The notes below the pieces were generated by a model. It was given only the letters and a program-made list of their open reading frames with translations. It searched no databases and was not told where the DNA came from. A stretch of DNA of 24,207 nucleotides from Spirosoma fluviale (GTDB lineage Bacteria; Bacteroidota; Bacteroidia; Cytophagales; Spirosomataceae), in NCBI GenBank assembly GCA_945906915.1, contig CAMDSI010000009.1, forward strand, positions 1 to 24,207. The letters are read 5' to 3'. The translations under genes and the position numbers were made by a program. Positions 15,389 through 23,800 of the stretch are shown piece after piece (within the stretch, counting starts at the first letter, position 1; each line of letters begins with the position of its first letter).

Positions 15389-15961
15389 TTATAATAACAC
15401 GATTAAACTCTTGATGATTGCCGTTAAACGGACAGCATCTAAGATTCTAGCTTCCGTAGCTCCGTGATTCTTCACTGATTGCTCATGGGAAGTAACACAC
15501 ATTTCACAACCATTGATGGCTGATACTGTTAAGCTGGCTAATTCAAAAAATTCCTTTCCTAATACGGGATTCATCATGATGGACATACGAATTCCGGCAG
15601 GCGCCGTGTTATAATATTCTTTATCTACGAAGTGCTTAAATCGATAAAAAATATTATTTGCATTTAATAAGGATACCAAAGCATGAATTTCATTGATTTC
15701 AGCCTCAGTCGCTCCTTTTTGAAGAGCTAATTCAGTTAATGAATCAATGGTTCTCGTATGCTTTTGATTGACAGATACTGCCAAAGCCAAAAGCAATGCT
15801 TCTTTTTCATTCAATGTTTGAGCGCGCAACGCATTCGAAACATTTATTTTAAGATCCTTGATATAGCGGTGATCTGCAGCATCTAAGGTATCTAAAAGGG
15901 CAAACGATTCTGTAGCAGGGATATTTATCTCTGCTAATAAGTTGTCTTTAGTCTCACTCAT
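15389..15961 (-). CDS. ahpD: AhpD-like alkylhydroperoxidase (carboxymuconolactone decarboxylase fold)
   Basis: This 190-residue all-helical protein carries the AhpD active site near its C-terminus: Glu140, Cys152, Cys155 and His159 (CEMCVTSH), with the same E-x11-C-x2-C-x3-H spacing as Mycobacterium tuberculosis AhpD. Met154 replaces the mycobacterial His132 between the cysteines. In mycobacteria AhpD uses lipoylated SucB and lipoamide dehydrogenase to regenerate oxidised AhpC. Here the gene lies directly downstream of an AhpC whose C-terminal CPC resembles the mycobacterial CAC, so the same electron route is likely; no ahpF is present. An intrinsic terminator follows. The identity is well supported; the lipoamide link is family knowledge applied by analogy. 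Confidence 0.92.
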   Translation of the reverse strand: MSETKDNLLAEINIPATESFALLDTLDAADHRYIKDLKINVSNALRAQTLNEKEALLLALAVSVNQKHTRTIDSLTELALQKGATEAEINEIHALVSLLNANNIFYRFKHFVDKEYYNTAPAGIRMSIMMNPVLGKEFFELASLTVSAINGCEMCVTSHEQSVKNHGATEARILDAVRLTAIIKSLIVLL

Positions 15962-15976
15962 GATATTGGATTTAAA

Positions 15977-16001
15977 TAGCCCCAGGGAAAACCTGGGGCT
16001 A
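15977..16001. promoter_or_regulatory. Strong hairpin between ahpC and ahpD
   Basis: A perfect 10-bp inverted repeat (TAGCCCCAGG / CCTGGGGCTA) with a 5-nt loop lies 8 nt after the ahpC stop. On the minus strand only a broken TTTAAAT follows, so it is probably a partial terminator or an mRNA-stabilising structure that keeps AhpC output above AhpD. Confidence 0.7.
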
Positions 16002-16009
16002 AAGAATAA

Positions 16010-16558
16010 TTATAAAGTAGCGTCGCCTTTTTTCCAGTTACATGGACAAAGTTCATCTGTTTGTAAAGCGTCTAAAACACGCAATACTTCGTCTACATTA
16101 CGACCTACTGATAAATCATTAGCACATACCCAACGTACGATTCCGTCTTGGTCAGCAATATAAGTAACACGGTAAGCTACTTTCTCGCCTTCTAATAAGA
16201 TACCTAAGTCTTCAGCTAAACTTTTTGACGTATCTGCAAGCATTGGGAATTTTAAACCACGTAAATCATCATGATCTCTTCTCCAAGCTGCGTGTACGAA
16301 TTCAGAATCAGTACTAGCACCGATTAATACAGCATCGCGATCAGAAAAATCAGTCGCACGGCGGTTGAATTCAGCGATTTCTGTAGGGCAAACAAAAGTA
16401 AAATCTTTTGGCCACCAGAACATTACTAACCATTTACCGTCTTTCTTGTGATCTTCTGAAGTAATTGTTGCGAATTCTTTTCCTTGCTCTAAAGAAACGA
16501 CTGCCGTTTTTGAAAATGTAGGAAATTGGCTTCCTAAACCTAACATGTGATTTGCCAT
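16010..16558 (-). CDS. ahpC: AhpC-type 2-Cys peroxiredoxin
   Basis: A 182-residue peroxiredoxin that reduces H2O2, organic hydroperoxides and peroxynitrite. The peroxidatic Cys57 sits in PKDFTFVCPTEI, and the C-terminal LCPCNWKKGD supplies Cys171 and Cys173. This three-cysteine arrangement, with WPKDFTFVCPTEI and SVGRNVDEVLRVLDALQ..LC.CNW, matches the actinobacterial AhpC of M. tuberculosis (C-terminal CACNW) rather than the enteric AhpC that is paired with AhpF. The gene is divergent from oxyR and followed by ahpD. A promoter of TTTG, 20 bp, GATATTTG sits upstream with an OxyR-type site just before it, so peroxide induction is expected. No signal peptide; cytoplasmic. Confidence 0.95.
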   Translation of the reverse strand: MANHMLGLGSQFPTFSKTAVVSLEQGKEFATITSEDHKKDGKWLVMFWWPKDFTFVCPTEIAEFNRRATDFSDRDAVLIGASTDSEFVHAAWRRDHDDLRGLKFPMLADTSKSLAEDLGILLEGEKVAYRVTYIADQDGIVRWVCANDLSVGRNVDEVLRVLDALQTDELCPCNWKKGDATL

Positions 16559-16595
16559 TGTATGTATTTATTTTTGTTCTTATTAAACTATAATG

Positions 16596-16627
16596 CAAAT
16601 ATCGATTGAAAAGTTATATTAGTCAAA
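16596..16627 (-). promoter_or_regulatory. ahpC promoter
   Basis: On the minus strand TTTG (16624-16627) and GATATTTG (16596-16603) are separated by exactly 20 bp, close to the Bacteroidota -33/-7 pattern (TTTG and TAnnTTTG; one mismatch). The predicted start is near 16592, giving a leader of about 34 nt for ahpC. Confidence 0.65.
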
Positions 16628-16662
16628 TCTATATTTTCTATATTTGTATAGTTTTAAACTAT
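16627..16662. promoter_or_regulatory. OxyR-type operator shared by oxyR and ahpC
   Basis: The 15-mer ATAGTTTTAAACTAT at 16648-16662 matches every fixed base of the OxyR consensus ATAGnTnnnAnCTAT. Next to it, after 6 bp instead of the usual 7, is a degenerate second motif (16627-16641) with one intact CTAT. The perfect motif covers the predicted oxyR start site; the degenerate one overlaps the oxyR -7 box and abuts the ahpC -33 element. This placement fits activation of ahpC and self-repression of oxyR. Confidence 0.7.
16639..16646 (+). promoter_or_regulatory. oxyR -7 box (TATATTTG)
   Basis: A perfect TAnnTTTG element. If its last base is -4, transcription starts at 16650, leaving only about 15 nt before the ATG at 16665, and the start site lies inside the OxyR motif. 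No TTG at standard distance was found upstream, as expected for a weak, regulated promoter. Confidence 0.55.
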
Positions 16663-16664
16663 AT

Positions 16665-17588
16665 ATGACTATAACGCAATTAGAATACATTGTTGCCTTA
16701 GCTGATTTGCAAAGTTTCTCCAAAGCAGCTGATTTTTGTTGTGTTTCTCAACCATCTTTGAGTATGCAAGTGCAAAAATTAGAGGATGAGTTAAACATGA
16801 CCTTGTTTAATCGTAAAGCCAAACCTCTACAACCCACTCTAGAGGCGAGAGATATACTAACTAAAGCAAGAGCTATTCTAAATGAAAGCAATTCCATCCT
16901 ATCTCTTTCTAAAGGTTGGGCGAATCAAGTGAGTGGCTTCGTTTCTATCGGGGTTATTCCTACGATTGCCCCCTATTTAATGCCAAAGTTTTTGGCTGAT
17001 TTTCAATTAAAGTTCCCAGAATTATCTATTAGTATTTCAGAAACGACAACCGCTACTATTAAAAAAGGAATCCAAGATGGTAAAATCGATATTGGTATTT
17101 TAGTAACTCCGTTACATGATAATTTAGTTGAAATTCCCCTCTACTATGAGGAGTTGTTTTTGTATTCTAACGTTTGGGAAGACAATGGAGCTAAATTAAA
17201 ATCGACACTTGATCCTACTAAACTATGGTTATTAGAAGAAGGTCACTGTTTAAGTAGTCAGGTTAACTCCATCTGCAATTTGCCTTCAGGGACATTCCTT
17301 GGAAACAAAATGACCTATCAAACTGGAAGTATGGAGACGATTGTTCGTTTAGCAGACCAGGGTTTTGGCCAAACAATCATACCACAAATGTTCGTCGATT
17401 ACCTGGATCCTAAATTGAAGGAAAAAGTGTATACTTTGCCTGATCCAAAACCAGTGAGGGAAGTAGCCTTAGTGCATAGCCACTCCTATTCAAGAAAAGC
17501 TATTATTAAAGCTTTAGAATTAGAAATTTTGGCTCATATACCTGATTCATGGAAACATGCACAAGAACGTAATATTATCCCCATATAG
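16665..17588 (+). CDS. oxyR: OxyR, peroxide-sensing LysR-family regulator
   Basis: A 307-residue LysR regulator. The N-terminal winged helix-turn-helix (about 1-60) contains TQLEYIVALADLQSFSKAA and the recognition-helix region VSQPSLSMQVQKLE. The sensing domain has Cys195 and Cys204 in GHCLSSQVNSIC, the same GHC motif and 9-residue spacing as Cys199 and Cys208 of E. coli OxyR; these form the disulfide that switches the protein on. I chose ATG at 16665; an in-frame TTG at 16644 overlaps the -7 box. It is divergent from ahpC and probably controls both genes through the shared operator. The 3' end overlaps the convergent transporter gene by 14 bp. Confidence 0.95.
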   Translation: MTITQLEYIVALADLQSFSKAADFCCVSQPSLSMQVQKLEDELNMTLFNRKAKPLQPTLEARDILTKARAILNESNSILSLSKGWANQVSGFVSIGVIPTIAPYLMPKFLADFQLKFPELSISISETTTATIKKGIQDGKIDIGILVTPLHDNLVEIPLYYEELFLYSNVWEDNGAKLKSTLDPTKLWLLEEGHCLSSQVNSICNLPSGTFLGNKMTYQTGSMETIVRLADQGFGQTIIPQMFVDYLDPKLKEKVYTLPDPKPVREVALVHSHSYSRKAIIKALELEILAHIPDSWKHAQERNIIPI

Positions 17589-18888
17589 CCTTTGCCTTTG
17601 CGCTTGACATTAAGGGTCTTAAAAAGAGTAAGCTAGCTCCAAAAACAAAAACTAGCACCAAAATACTGATACGCATATTACCGGTTAATTGGATAATAAG
17701 GCCAAACATAAACGTTCCTATAACCGTTGACATACGGTCACAAACGTCATAGAAGCTAAAATAGGATGCCGTATCCTTCTCCCCTTTAGGACATAATTTC
17801 GCATACGATGCGCGGCTATTAGATTGAATTCCCCCCATCACAAAGCCAATGGCCGTAGCTAATAAATAGAAATTAAATTGAGAAGTAACTGTATACGCAT
17901 AGGCGCATACAAACATCCATATAATTACAATTAAGCCTAACGCCTTTATATTCCCTATCCAACCTGATAAACGTGCGCACACATAAGCGCCGGGTATGGC
18001 AACTAATTGAATTAATAGGATCGTTATAATTAGAGCATCCTCTGGTAGATGCAATTCTTGACTTCCGAATATGGCTCCTAAATACATCACCGTTTGGGCT
18101 CCCATATTAAATAGGAAAAAACTCATCAAGAAATTCTTTATCTCCCTGTTAGCTGTGACTTCTTTAAAAACCTTTTGTAATTCCTTAAATCCACCCAACC
18201 ACCATTTATTCGTGTCTTTAACCTTTGCTACTGAATCAGGTAAATAGTGTAATGGTATTTGCGCAAATAATAACCACCACAATCCTACCGTTAAAAAGGA
18301 TATTCGAGCAGCCATTTCGCCCCCTATTCCGCCATACCATTCTGGTTTTAATAGCATGGTAAGGTTTTGAACTAATAAGATAACGGAGCCTATATAACCT
18401 AATGTGAAACCTTTCGCACTTAACCGGTCAAACCTATCTGGTGTGGCTATTTCTGGCAAAAAACTATTATAGAAAACCATACTTCCACCCCAGCCTATAA
18501 TAGACAGCAGGAAGCCAATGGTTCCAATGTAATAATGTCCTTTACTGAAAAAGAACAAAGCAATACAACTCAATGAGCCTAAATAACAAAAGAAGCGCAT
18601 GAAACTCTTCTTCGAACCTGTATAATCCGCTATTCCAGAAAGAAAAGGCATTAATAAAGTTAATGTTAAAAAGGCAAGTGAAATGGAATAAGAGAATACC
18701 ACCGTATTACTTAATTCAAATCCAAGTATGGATATAATCCCAGGTGTATCACTTCCTAGCGTAATGGCTGCTGAAGGAAAATAAATAGGAAAAATCGCTG
18801 AAGTAATCGTTAACGAATGAACTGAATTTGCCCAGTCATAAAAAGCCCAGGCATTCATTGTTTTCGGATTATTCAGTTTTTGCTCCAT
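17575..18888 (-). CDS. UMF1-family MFS transporter (Atg22-like)
   Basis: A 437-residue integral membrane protein with about 12 predicted transmembrane stretches. The N-terminal AWAFYDWANSVHSLTITSA (13-31) is the hallmark of the UMF1 family of the major facilitator superfamily, related to the yeast vacuolar effluxer Atg22; a GSKKSFMRF loop and the late SNSRASYAKLCPKGEKDTAS segment also fit. Substrates in bacteria are unknown. Its ATG overlaps the parC stop (TAATG), so it is translated from the same transcript, though no functional link is evident. The last 14 bp are antisense to the end of oxyR. Confidence 0.88.
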   Translation of the reverse strand: MEQKLNNPKTMNAWAFYDWANSVHSLTITSAIFPIYFPSAAITLGSDTPGIISILGFELSNTVVFSYSISLAFLTLTLLMPFLSGIADYTGSKKSFMRFFCYLGSLSCIALFFFSKGHYYIGTIGFLLSIIGWGGSMVFYNSFLPEIATPDRFDRLSAKGFTLGYIGSVILLVQNLTMLLKPEWYGGIGGEMAARISFLTVGLWWLLFAQIPLHYLPDSVAKVKDTNKWWLGGFKELQKVFKEVTANREIKNFLMSFFLFNMGAQTVMYLGAIFGSQELHLPEDALIITILLIQLVAIPGAYVCARLSGWIGNIKALGLIVIIWMFVCAYAYTVTSQFNFYLLATAIGFVMGGIQSNSRASYAKLCPKGEKDTASYFSFYDVCDRMSTVIGTFMFGLIIQLTGNMRISILVLVFVFGASLLFLRPLMSSAKAKAIWG

Positions 18889-21617
18889 TAAAATAGCCCT
18901 AACTGTTCCCCAGTTGGTGGATTTTTGATTTCAAAAGGTATCTCTTCTATTTCTTCTATCTCTTTCTCTGGCTGAATCTCCTCTCCCTTTTCTTCTGGAA
19001 AATTAATAACAAATTCAGGTTCGTCTGATGTTTCGATATTAGCTACATCGTCCTCCTCATCCACTACTTCAGAAACCGTGCTAGTATCGTCGTCGTCCTC
19101 TACTGGTTCTGGTGTTGATTGAATGGCAGCAGGTGCTTCATCTTCTGTTTCCAGGAAGGAAACTTCCACTAATTTAGGATAATTTAATTTGCTACCTAGC
19201 GCTTTCCAACCTCTTACTTCTGCTATATCCTCAATTGGGATGATTTCTAATTCGTTCGTCTTGCCATCTGGTTTATGCTTTATCTGCACATTGGGGGTAT
19301 AATTATCAGTAATAGCAATCAATTTACTCGCTTTATGATCCGAAATAAACAGAAATTTCTTATCTAATGAAGTGGTCTCTAAATGGAAGCGTTTGATTAG
19401 GTAGGTTTTATTAGATCCATCAAAATATACAGCAGAAATAATAGCTAGTGGCTCAAATTTCTTTAAATACTTAATTTCTTCAGCTGGATAACGATTCGTT
19501 AGCTCAAAATTGGTTAATTCATAATTACCTGAAGAATAGATAGCTAAAATACTATCATTGGGTTCAAAATTGCCAATATGATCACCATGCCCATCTCTGT
19601 TTAAACGCCCTATGGTAGGGTCATACCAGATATTAACTCCTCCTAGTGTAGATACACCTGCCGATTTCATAGTAATCTTCCGAACAGGATATTTAGTTAG
19701 CATATTACCTAAAGACTCGCGACCCTTAATGGCTAATTTGGCAAAATCATAATCAAATTGCTTGATTTTAGCTGTGCAATTAGCCGTTAGACTTATTTGT
19801 ATCACTTCCGCTTCTCCATTTTCATTAGCTGAGAAATAGGTAAGTTTAGATTTAGCATTATCGCTACTCACTTTATATTCTCGATCTCTTGTGACCGAAG
19901 TTACCTTAAAGCGTTTAACATAGGAGGTTCCTGATTTTCCATCGAGGTATACAACATTATACACCTTTCGATCATCATTTTTCTTGAATACAGAGCAATA
20001 AAGAATATCACGACCCACAAAGACTTTTTCTTGCACTTTCGTGACAACACAGGTTCCATTCGAACGGAAGACAATGATATCATCGATATCAGAGCATTCC
20101 ATAACATATTCGTCCTTCTTTATACCATATCCCACGAAACCATCTTCGCGGTTGACATATAGTTTTTGGTTAGCGGCTGCAACAACGGTGGCAGAAATCG
20201 TATTGAAATTTTTAATTTCAGTTTTACGTTCCCTTCCCTTACCATATTTGACTAATAAGTTTTTAAAATAATCGATCGCATACCGTATCAAGTTCGCTAA
20301 ATGATCTTCCACCTCCGCTAATTCGTCTAAAAGACGTTTCATTAATTCGTCTGCTTTAAAGCTGTCAAACTTCGAAATACGCTTAATTCGAATTTCTAAT
20401 AACTTTAAAATATCCTCTTCCGTTATCTCCCGGTAAAAATCTTTTTTAAAGGGATCTAATCCTTTATCTACTGTTTGAATGACTAACTCAAATGTTTCGC
20501 ACTCTTCAATATCTCGGTAAATTCTATTTTCAATGAAGATTTTTTCCAAAGAACTAAATAGAACTTTCTCCATTAATTCACTCTTGCGTATTTCTAATTC
20601 TTGACGCAATAAGTCCACTGTTTGATTAGTAGAAACGCGTAGTATTTCTCCCACACCTACGAAGTGTGGTTTGTCCTGAATAATGACACAAGCATTAGGT
20701 GAAATGGATACTTCACAATCAGTAAAGGCATATAAAGCATCAATCGTAACATCTGGAGATATACCTGGCGCTAATTGGATCTGTATCTCTACATCTTTAG
20801 CTGTATTATCTATGACCTTTTTAATCTTAATTTTTCCTGTATCATTCGCCTTAATAATGGAATCAATCAAGGACGTTGTTGTGGTGGTATACGGGATTTC
20901 AGTAATAACCAGCGTTTTCTTATCTAATTCATCTATTTTAGCTCTTATGCGAATCTTACCACCACGTAAACCGTCGTTATAATTCGTCGCATCCATCATG
21001 CCGCCTAAAAGGAAATCAGGATAAAGCTCTACTTTCTTGTTATTTAATATATCGATGGAAGCCTGAATAATTTCACAGAAATTATGCGGCATAATCTTCG
21101 TTGCAAGACCTACCGCGATACCCTCTACTCCCTGAGCTAATAATAGCGGGAATTTAATGGGCAATGTAACAGGCTCTCTCTTACGACCATCGTAAGACAT
21201 TTGCCATTCTGTGGTTTGGTTATTAAATACAACGTCTGCCGCAAAATTGGATAAACGAACTTCAATATAACGAGCAGCTGCTGCACTATCTCCCGTACGG
21301 TTATCGCCCCAGTTACCTTGACAATCAAATAAGAGTTCTTTTTGGCCTAAATTAACAATGGCATCGTTTATAGACGCATCGCCATGTGGGTGATACTGCA
21401 TCGTCTGGCCGATGACATTAGCGACTTTATTAAAACGGCCATCATCCATTTCCTTCAACGCATGCAGAATGCGACGCTGAACAGGTTTTAAACCATCTTC
21501 TACGGCTGGAACCGCTCTCTCTAAAATAACGTAAGAAGCATATTCTAAGAACCAATTCTCATACATCCCTGCTACCGCAATCTGATTCTGTAGTGCGCCG
21601 TCCGCTGATTCACTCAT
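18888..21617 (-). CDS. parC: DNA topoisomerase IV subunit A (GyrA/ParC family)
   Basis: A 909-residue type IIA topoisomerase A subunit. The breakage-reunion domain shows LERAVPAVEDGLKPVQRRIL at 32-51, QYHPHGDASIND at 74-85 (quinolone-resistance region) and AAARYIE with catalytic Tyr117. The C-terminal domain (about 500-820) lacks an obvious GyrA-box (QRRGGKG) and has diverged repeats, which favours ParC over GyrA. After it comes an 87-residue, strongly acidic, probably disordered tail (823-909) ending QLGLF. With ParE it should unlink sister chromosomes. parE is not adjacent; the gene follows a Nudix gene (12-nt gap) and is coupled to the UMF1 transporter. The ParC-type call is common for this form in Bacteroidota. 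Confidence 0.9.
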   Translation of the reverse strand: MSESADGALQNQIAVAGMYENWFLEYASYVILERAVPAVEDGLKPVQRRILHALKEMDDGRFNKVANVIGQTMQYHPHGDASINDAIVNLGQKELLFDCQGNWGDNRTGDSAAAARYIEVRLSNFAADVVFNNQTTEWQMSYDGRKREPVTLPIKFPLLLAQGVEGIAVGLATKIMPHNFCEIIQASIDILNNKKVELYPDFLLGGMMDATNYNDGLRGGKIRIRAKIDELDKKTLVITEIPYTTTTTSLIDSIIKANDTGKIKIKKVIDNTAKDVEIQIQLAPGISPDVTIDALYAFTDCEVSISPNACVIIQDKPHFVGVGEILRVSTNQTVDLLRQELEIRKSELMEKVLFSSLEKIFIENRIYRDIEECETFELVIQTVDKGLDPFKKDFYREITEEDILKLLEIRIKRISKFDSFKADELMKRLLDELAEVEDHLANLIRYAIDYFKNLLVKYGKGRERKTEIKNFNTISATVVAAANQKLYVNREDGFVGYGIKKDEYVMECSDIDDIIVFRSNGTCVVTKVQEKVFVGRDILYCSVFKKNDDRKVYNVVYLDGKSGTSYVKRFKVTSVTRDREYKVSSDNAKSKLTYFSANENGEAEVIQISLTANCTAKIKQFDYDFAKLAIKGRESLGNMLTKYPVRKITMKSAGVSTLGGVNIWYDPTIGRLNRDGHGDHIGNFEPNDSILAIYSSGNYELTNFELTNRYPAEEIKYLKKFEPLAIISAVYFDGSNKTYLIKRFHLETTSLDKKFLFISDHKASKLIAITDNYTPNVQIKHKPDGKTNELEIIPIEDIAEVRGWKALGSKLNYPKLVEVSFLETEDEAPAAIQSTPEPVEDDDDTSTVSEVVDEEDDVANIETSDEPEFVINFPEEKGEEIQPEKEIEEIEEIPFEIKNPPTGEQLGLF

Positions 21618-21629
21618 GTTATTATTTGG

Positions 21630-22193
21630 CTAATTTTCTTCCCCATGGAAGAGTTGGTACATAATTAAAGCTGTGGCCCCCCAAATCATATTTCCTTCAA
21701 ATTTAAAGGAGGGACTTAGGATCTTATTTCCATCGTAGCTAACCTCAAAAGGAATGATATTAGCTGGATCTTGAAAGAACGACACAGGTATTTCAAAAAT
21801 ACGATTTATTTCTCTTTTATTTAAATCGTATGTCAGCTTTTTATTCAAGTGAATCGAAAAAGCGGTAATCCAATAATTGGACACATGAATCCAATGTTCT
21901 GTTAAGTAAATTAATTCTTGATGATTAATCTCCACTCCTATTTCTTCCAATACTTCTCGGGCAGCAGTCTCCCGTAAATCCTGATCAGATAGATCCATTT
22001 TACCTCCTGGTAAAGCCATTTGGCCACTATGGTGTCCATCATATTCATTTCTTTCGATAATAATAAGGTATGGTTCTAGTAAAGGTTCCTCTACGATAAG
22101 CACAACCACCGCAGCTTGCTTAGCCTGTTCTTTTATCTCCGGTTTCTGAAGTATAATTTGATATAATTGCTTAAAATGTAGAAATTCTGTCAT
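21630..22193 (-). CDS. Nudix hydrolase, CoA-pyrophosphatase-like
   Basis: A 187-residue Nudix protein. The Nudix box is visible in GGKMDLSDQDLRETAAREVLEEIGVE, where the REVLEEIG core supplies the metal-binding glutamates. The segment before it, LIIIERN...GHHSGQMALPGG, resembles the NuCoA motif of enzymes that split coenzyme A into phosphopantetheine and 3',5'-ADP. The spacing before REVLEEIG fits the longer form seen in this subgroup. Cytoplasmic. It lies 2 nt after the FAD dehydrogenase gene and 12 nt before parC in one operon. Nudix membership is certain; CoA specificity is moderate. Confidence 0.85.
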   Translation of the reverse strand: MTEFLHFKQLYQIILQKPEIKEQAKQAAVVVLIVEEPLLEPYLIIIERNEYDGHHSGQMALPGGKMDLSDQDLRETAAREVLEEIGVEINHQELIYLTEHWIHVSNYWITAFSIHLNKKLTYDLNKREINRIFEIPVSFFQDPANIIPFEVSYDGNKILSPSFKFEGNMIWGATALIMYQLFHGEEN

Positions 22194-22195
22194 GA

Positions 22196-23755
22196 CTAAA
22201 ATGAATTAGCAATTGACTCGGAACAGCGAATTCCATCTAAAGCAGCAGACATAATACCACCCGCATATCCTCCTCCTTCTCCACAAGGATAAAGACCTTT
22301 TACCTGAGGATGTTCTAGCGTTTCCTTGTCTCTAGGTATTTTAACTGGGGAGGACGTTCGGCTTTCTAAACCTATAATTTGACCTAGATTAGAGGAGAAA
22401 CCAGGTATTTTTTTATTGAAATCTTGAAATCCTTGAACTAAGGGTACAGATATATAATCAGGTAAAAATTCCCGCATTTCGCCAGGTTCTAAACCAGGAA
22501 CATAACTGGTGGGATGTGAACTTTTACTCGCTTTACCTTGTATGAAATCGAGGGTATATTGAGAGACTGCTTTTTGGGATCCTCCTACTAAACTTCCAGC
22601 TTTCTGTTCTAATTCTTCTTGCAATTGCATACCAGCTAAAGCCCCAAATTCTTTATATCGCGCTAAATCTTCATTCACAATACTTACCACAATCCCAGAA
22701 TTGGCATATTTAGAATCTCGCCTAGATGGAGACATGCCATTAACAACTACTTGATTGGGTGAAGTAGCAGAGGGTACAATAAAACCTCCTGGACACATAC
22801 AAAAGGAGAATACGCCCCTTTGTACCCCTTCGTAAGTACTTTGAGTAACTAAACTAAAACTTGCTGGAGGTAAGAATTCCGGTCGCTTATTTACTTTGTA
22901 TTGTGCTTGATCGATAAAGGATTGCTGGTGTTCAATTCGTACTCCGATTGCAAACGGTTTAGCCTCAATTGCCACTCCTTTATCTTGTAATAATTGAAAT
23001 ATATCACGAGCTGAATGTCCTGTAGCTAATAATAATCTATCTGCCAAAAATTCTATTTCGTTATTACACAAAACACCTTTGATGGAATTATGTTCAATGA
23101 AGAAATCTGTTACCCGGTGATTAAAATGAACTTCTCCGCCTGCCGCAATGATAGCATCACGCATGGAGGCGATAATACCTGGTAATTTATTCGTTCCGAT
23201 ATGAGGATGAGCTTCAAATAAAATATCACTGTGTGCTCCATGAGCCACAAACGTTTCTAAAACACTTTTGATATCACCTCGTTTCGTACTTCTAGTATAT
23301 AATTTCCCATCGGAATAAGTACCAGCTCCGCCTTCACCAAAACAATAATTAGAATCTGAATCAACTATATTAAATCGATTAATTGCAGCTAAATCCCGTC
23401 TTCTTTCTCTAACATCTTTTCCTCTTTCTAGGATGATTGGCTTAATTCCTTTTTTAATTAAATCAATGGCAGCAAATAAACCGGCAGGACCAGACCCGAT
23501 AATGAGTACTTTTTTTGCATTTTTCTTTACTGCTGGCAATAGTGAAGAAAGAGTGAAATCGTGTTCTTTCTCATAGAAGCCAATACGAAGATTCACTTTG
23601 ATTTGACGACTTCTAGCGTCTATTGACCTTTTTTCTATTCGATATTTCGTAGTAGCCATGAAATCAGCCCCCATTTCAGCTGTTAAAAATTCAGCTAATA
23701 CTTCTGGGGAATTGGCAATTTCAGGGCTAAGAACAAAATCTCTTTGGTCAATCAT
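22196..23755 (-). CDS. Predicted FAD-dependent dehydrogenase (COG2509 type)
   Basis: A 519-residue flavoprotein. The ADP-binding Rossmann motif GSGPAG is at 87-92, followed by the acidic end of beta-2 (ILERG at 108-112) and RRRDLAAINRF. Later marks of the uncharacterised COG2509 family are CFGEGGAGTYSDGKLYTR, a FCMCPGGFIVP segment, and a C-terminal GLYPCGEGGGYAGGIMSAALDGI that completes FAD binding. An extra N-terminal domain of about 80 residues precedes the Rossmann fold, as usual in this family. The substrate is unknown. It is the first gene of the operon reaching parC and is divergent from the YyaL-like gene. Confidence 0.88.
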   Translation of the reverse strand: MIDQRDFVLSPEIANSPEVLAEFLTAEMGADFMATTKYRIEKRSIDARSRQIKVNLRIGFYEKEHDFTLSSLLPAVKKNAKKVLIIGSGPAGLFAAIDLIKKGIKPIILERGKDVRERRRDLAAINRFNIVDSDSNYCFGEGGAGTYSDGKLYTRSTKRGDIKSVLETFVAHGAHSDILFEAHPHIGTNKLPGIIASMRDAIIAAGGEVHFNHRVTDFFIEHNSIKGVLCNNEIEFLADRLLLATGHSARDIFQLLQDKGVAIEAKPFAIGVRIEHQQSFIDQAQYKVNKRPEFLPPASFSLVTQSTYEGVQRGVFSFCMCPGGFIVPSATSPNQVVVNGMSPSRRDSKYANSGIVVSIVNEDLARYKEFGALAGMQLQEELEQKAGSLVGGSQKAVSQYTLDFIQGKASKSSHPTSYVPGLEPGEMREFLPDYISVPLVQGFQDFNKKIPGFSSNLGQIIGLESRTSSPVKIPRDKETLEHPQVKGLYPCGEGGGYAGGIMSAALDGIRCSESIANSF

Positions 23756-23769
23756 ACAAGTATTTTGTG

Positions 23770-23777
23770 CAAATTTA
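23770..23777 (-). promoter_or_regulatory. -7 box of the FAD dehydrogenase-parC operon
   Basis: The minus strand reads TAAATTTG here, a perfect TAnnTTTG element. If its last base is -4, transcription starts about 11 nt before the ATG at 23755. No standard -33 TTG was found 19-21 bp upstream. Confidence 0.45.
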
Positions 23778-23800
23778 CGAATCTATTTTTACTATTTCGG

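Noticed and set aside
16644..16664. TTG codon as the oxyR start, seven residues longer
   Set aside because: It lies inside the -7 box and the OxyR motif; LysR proteins typically begin close to the winged helix, as from the ATG at 16665.
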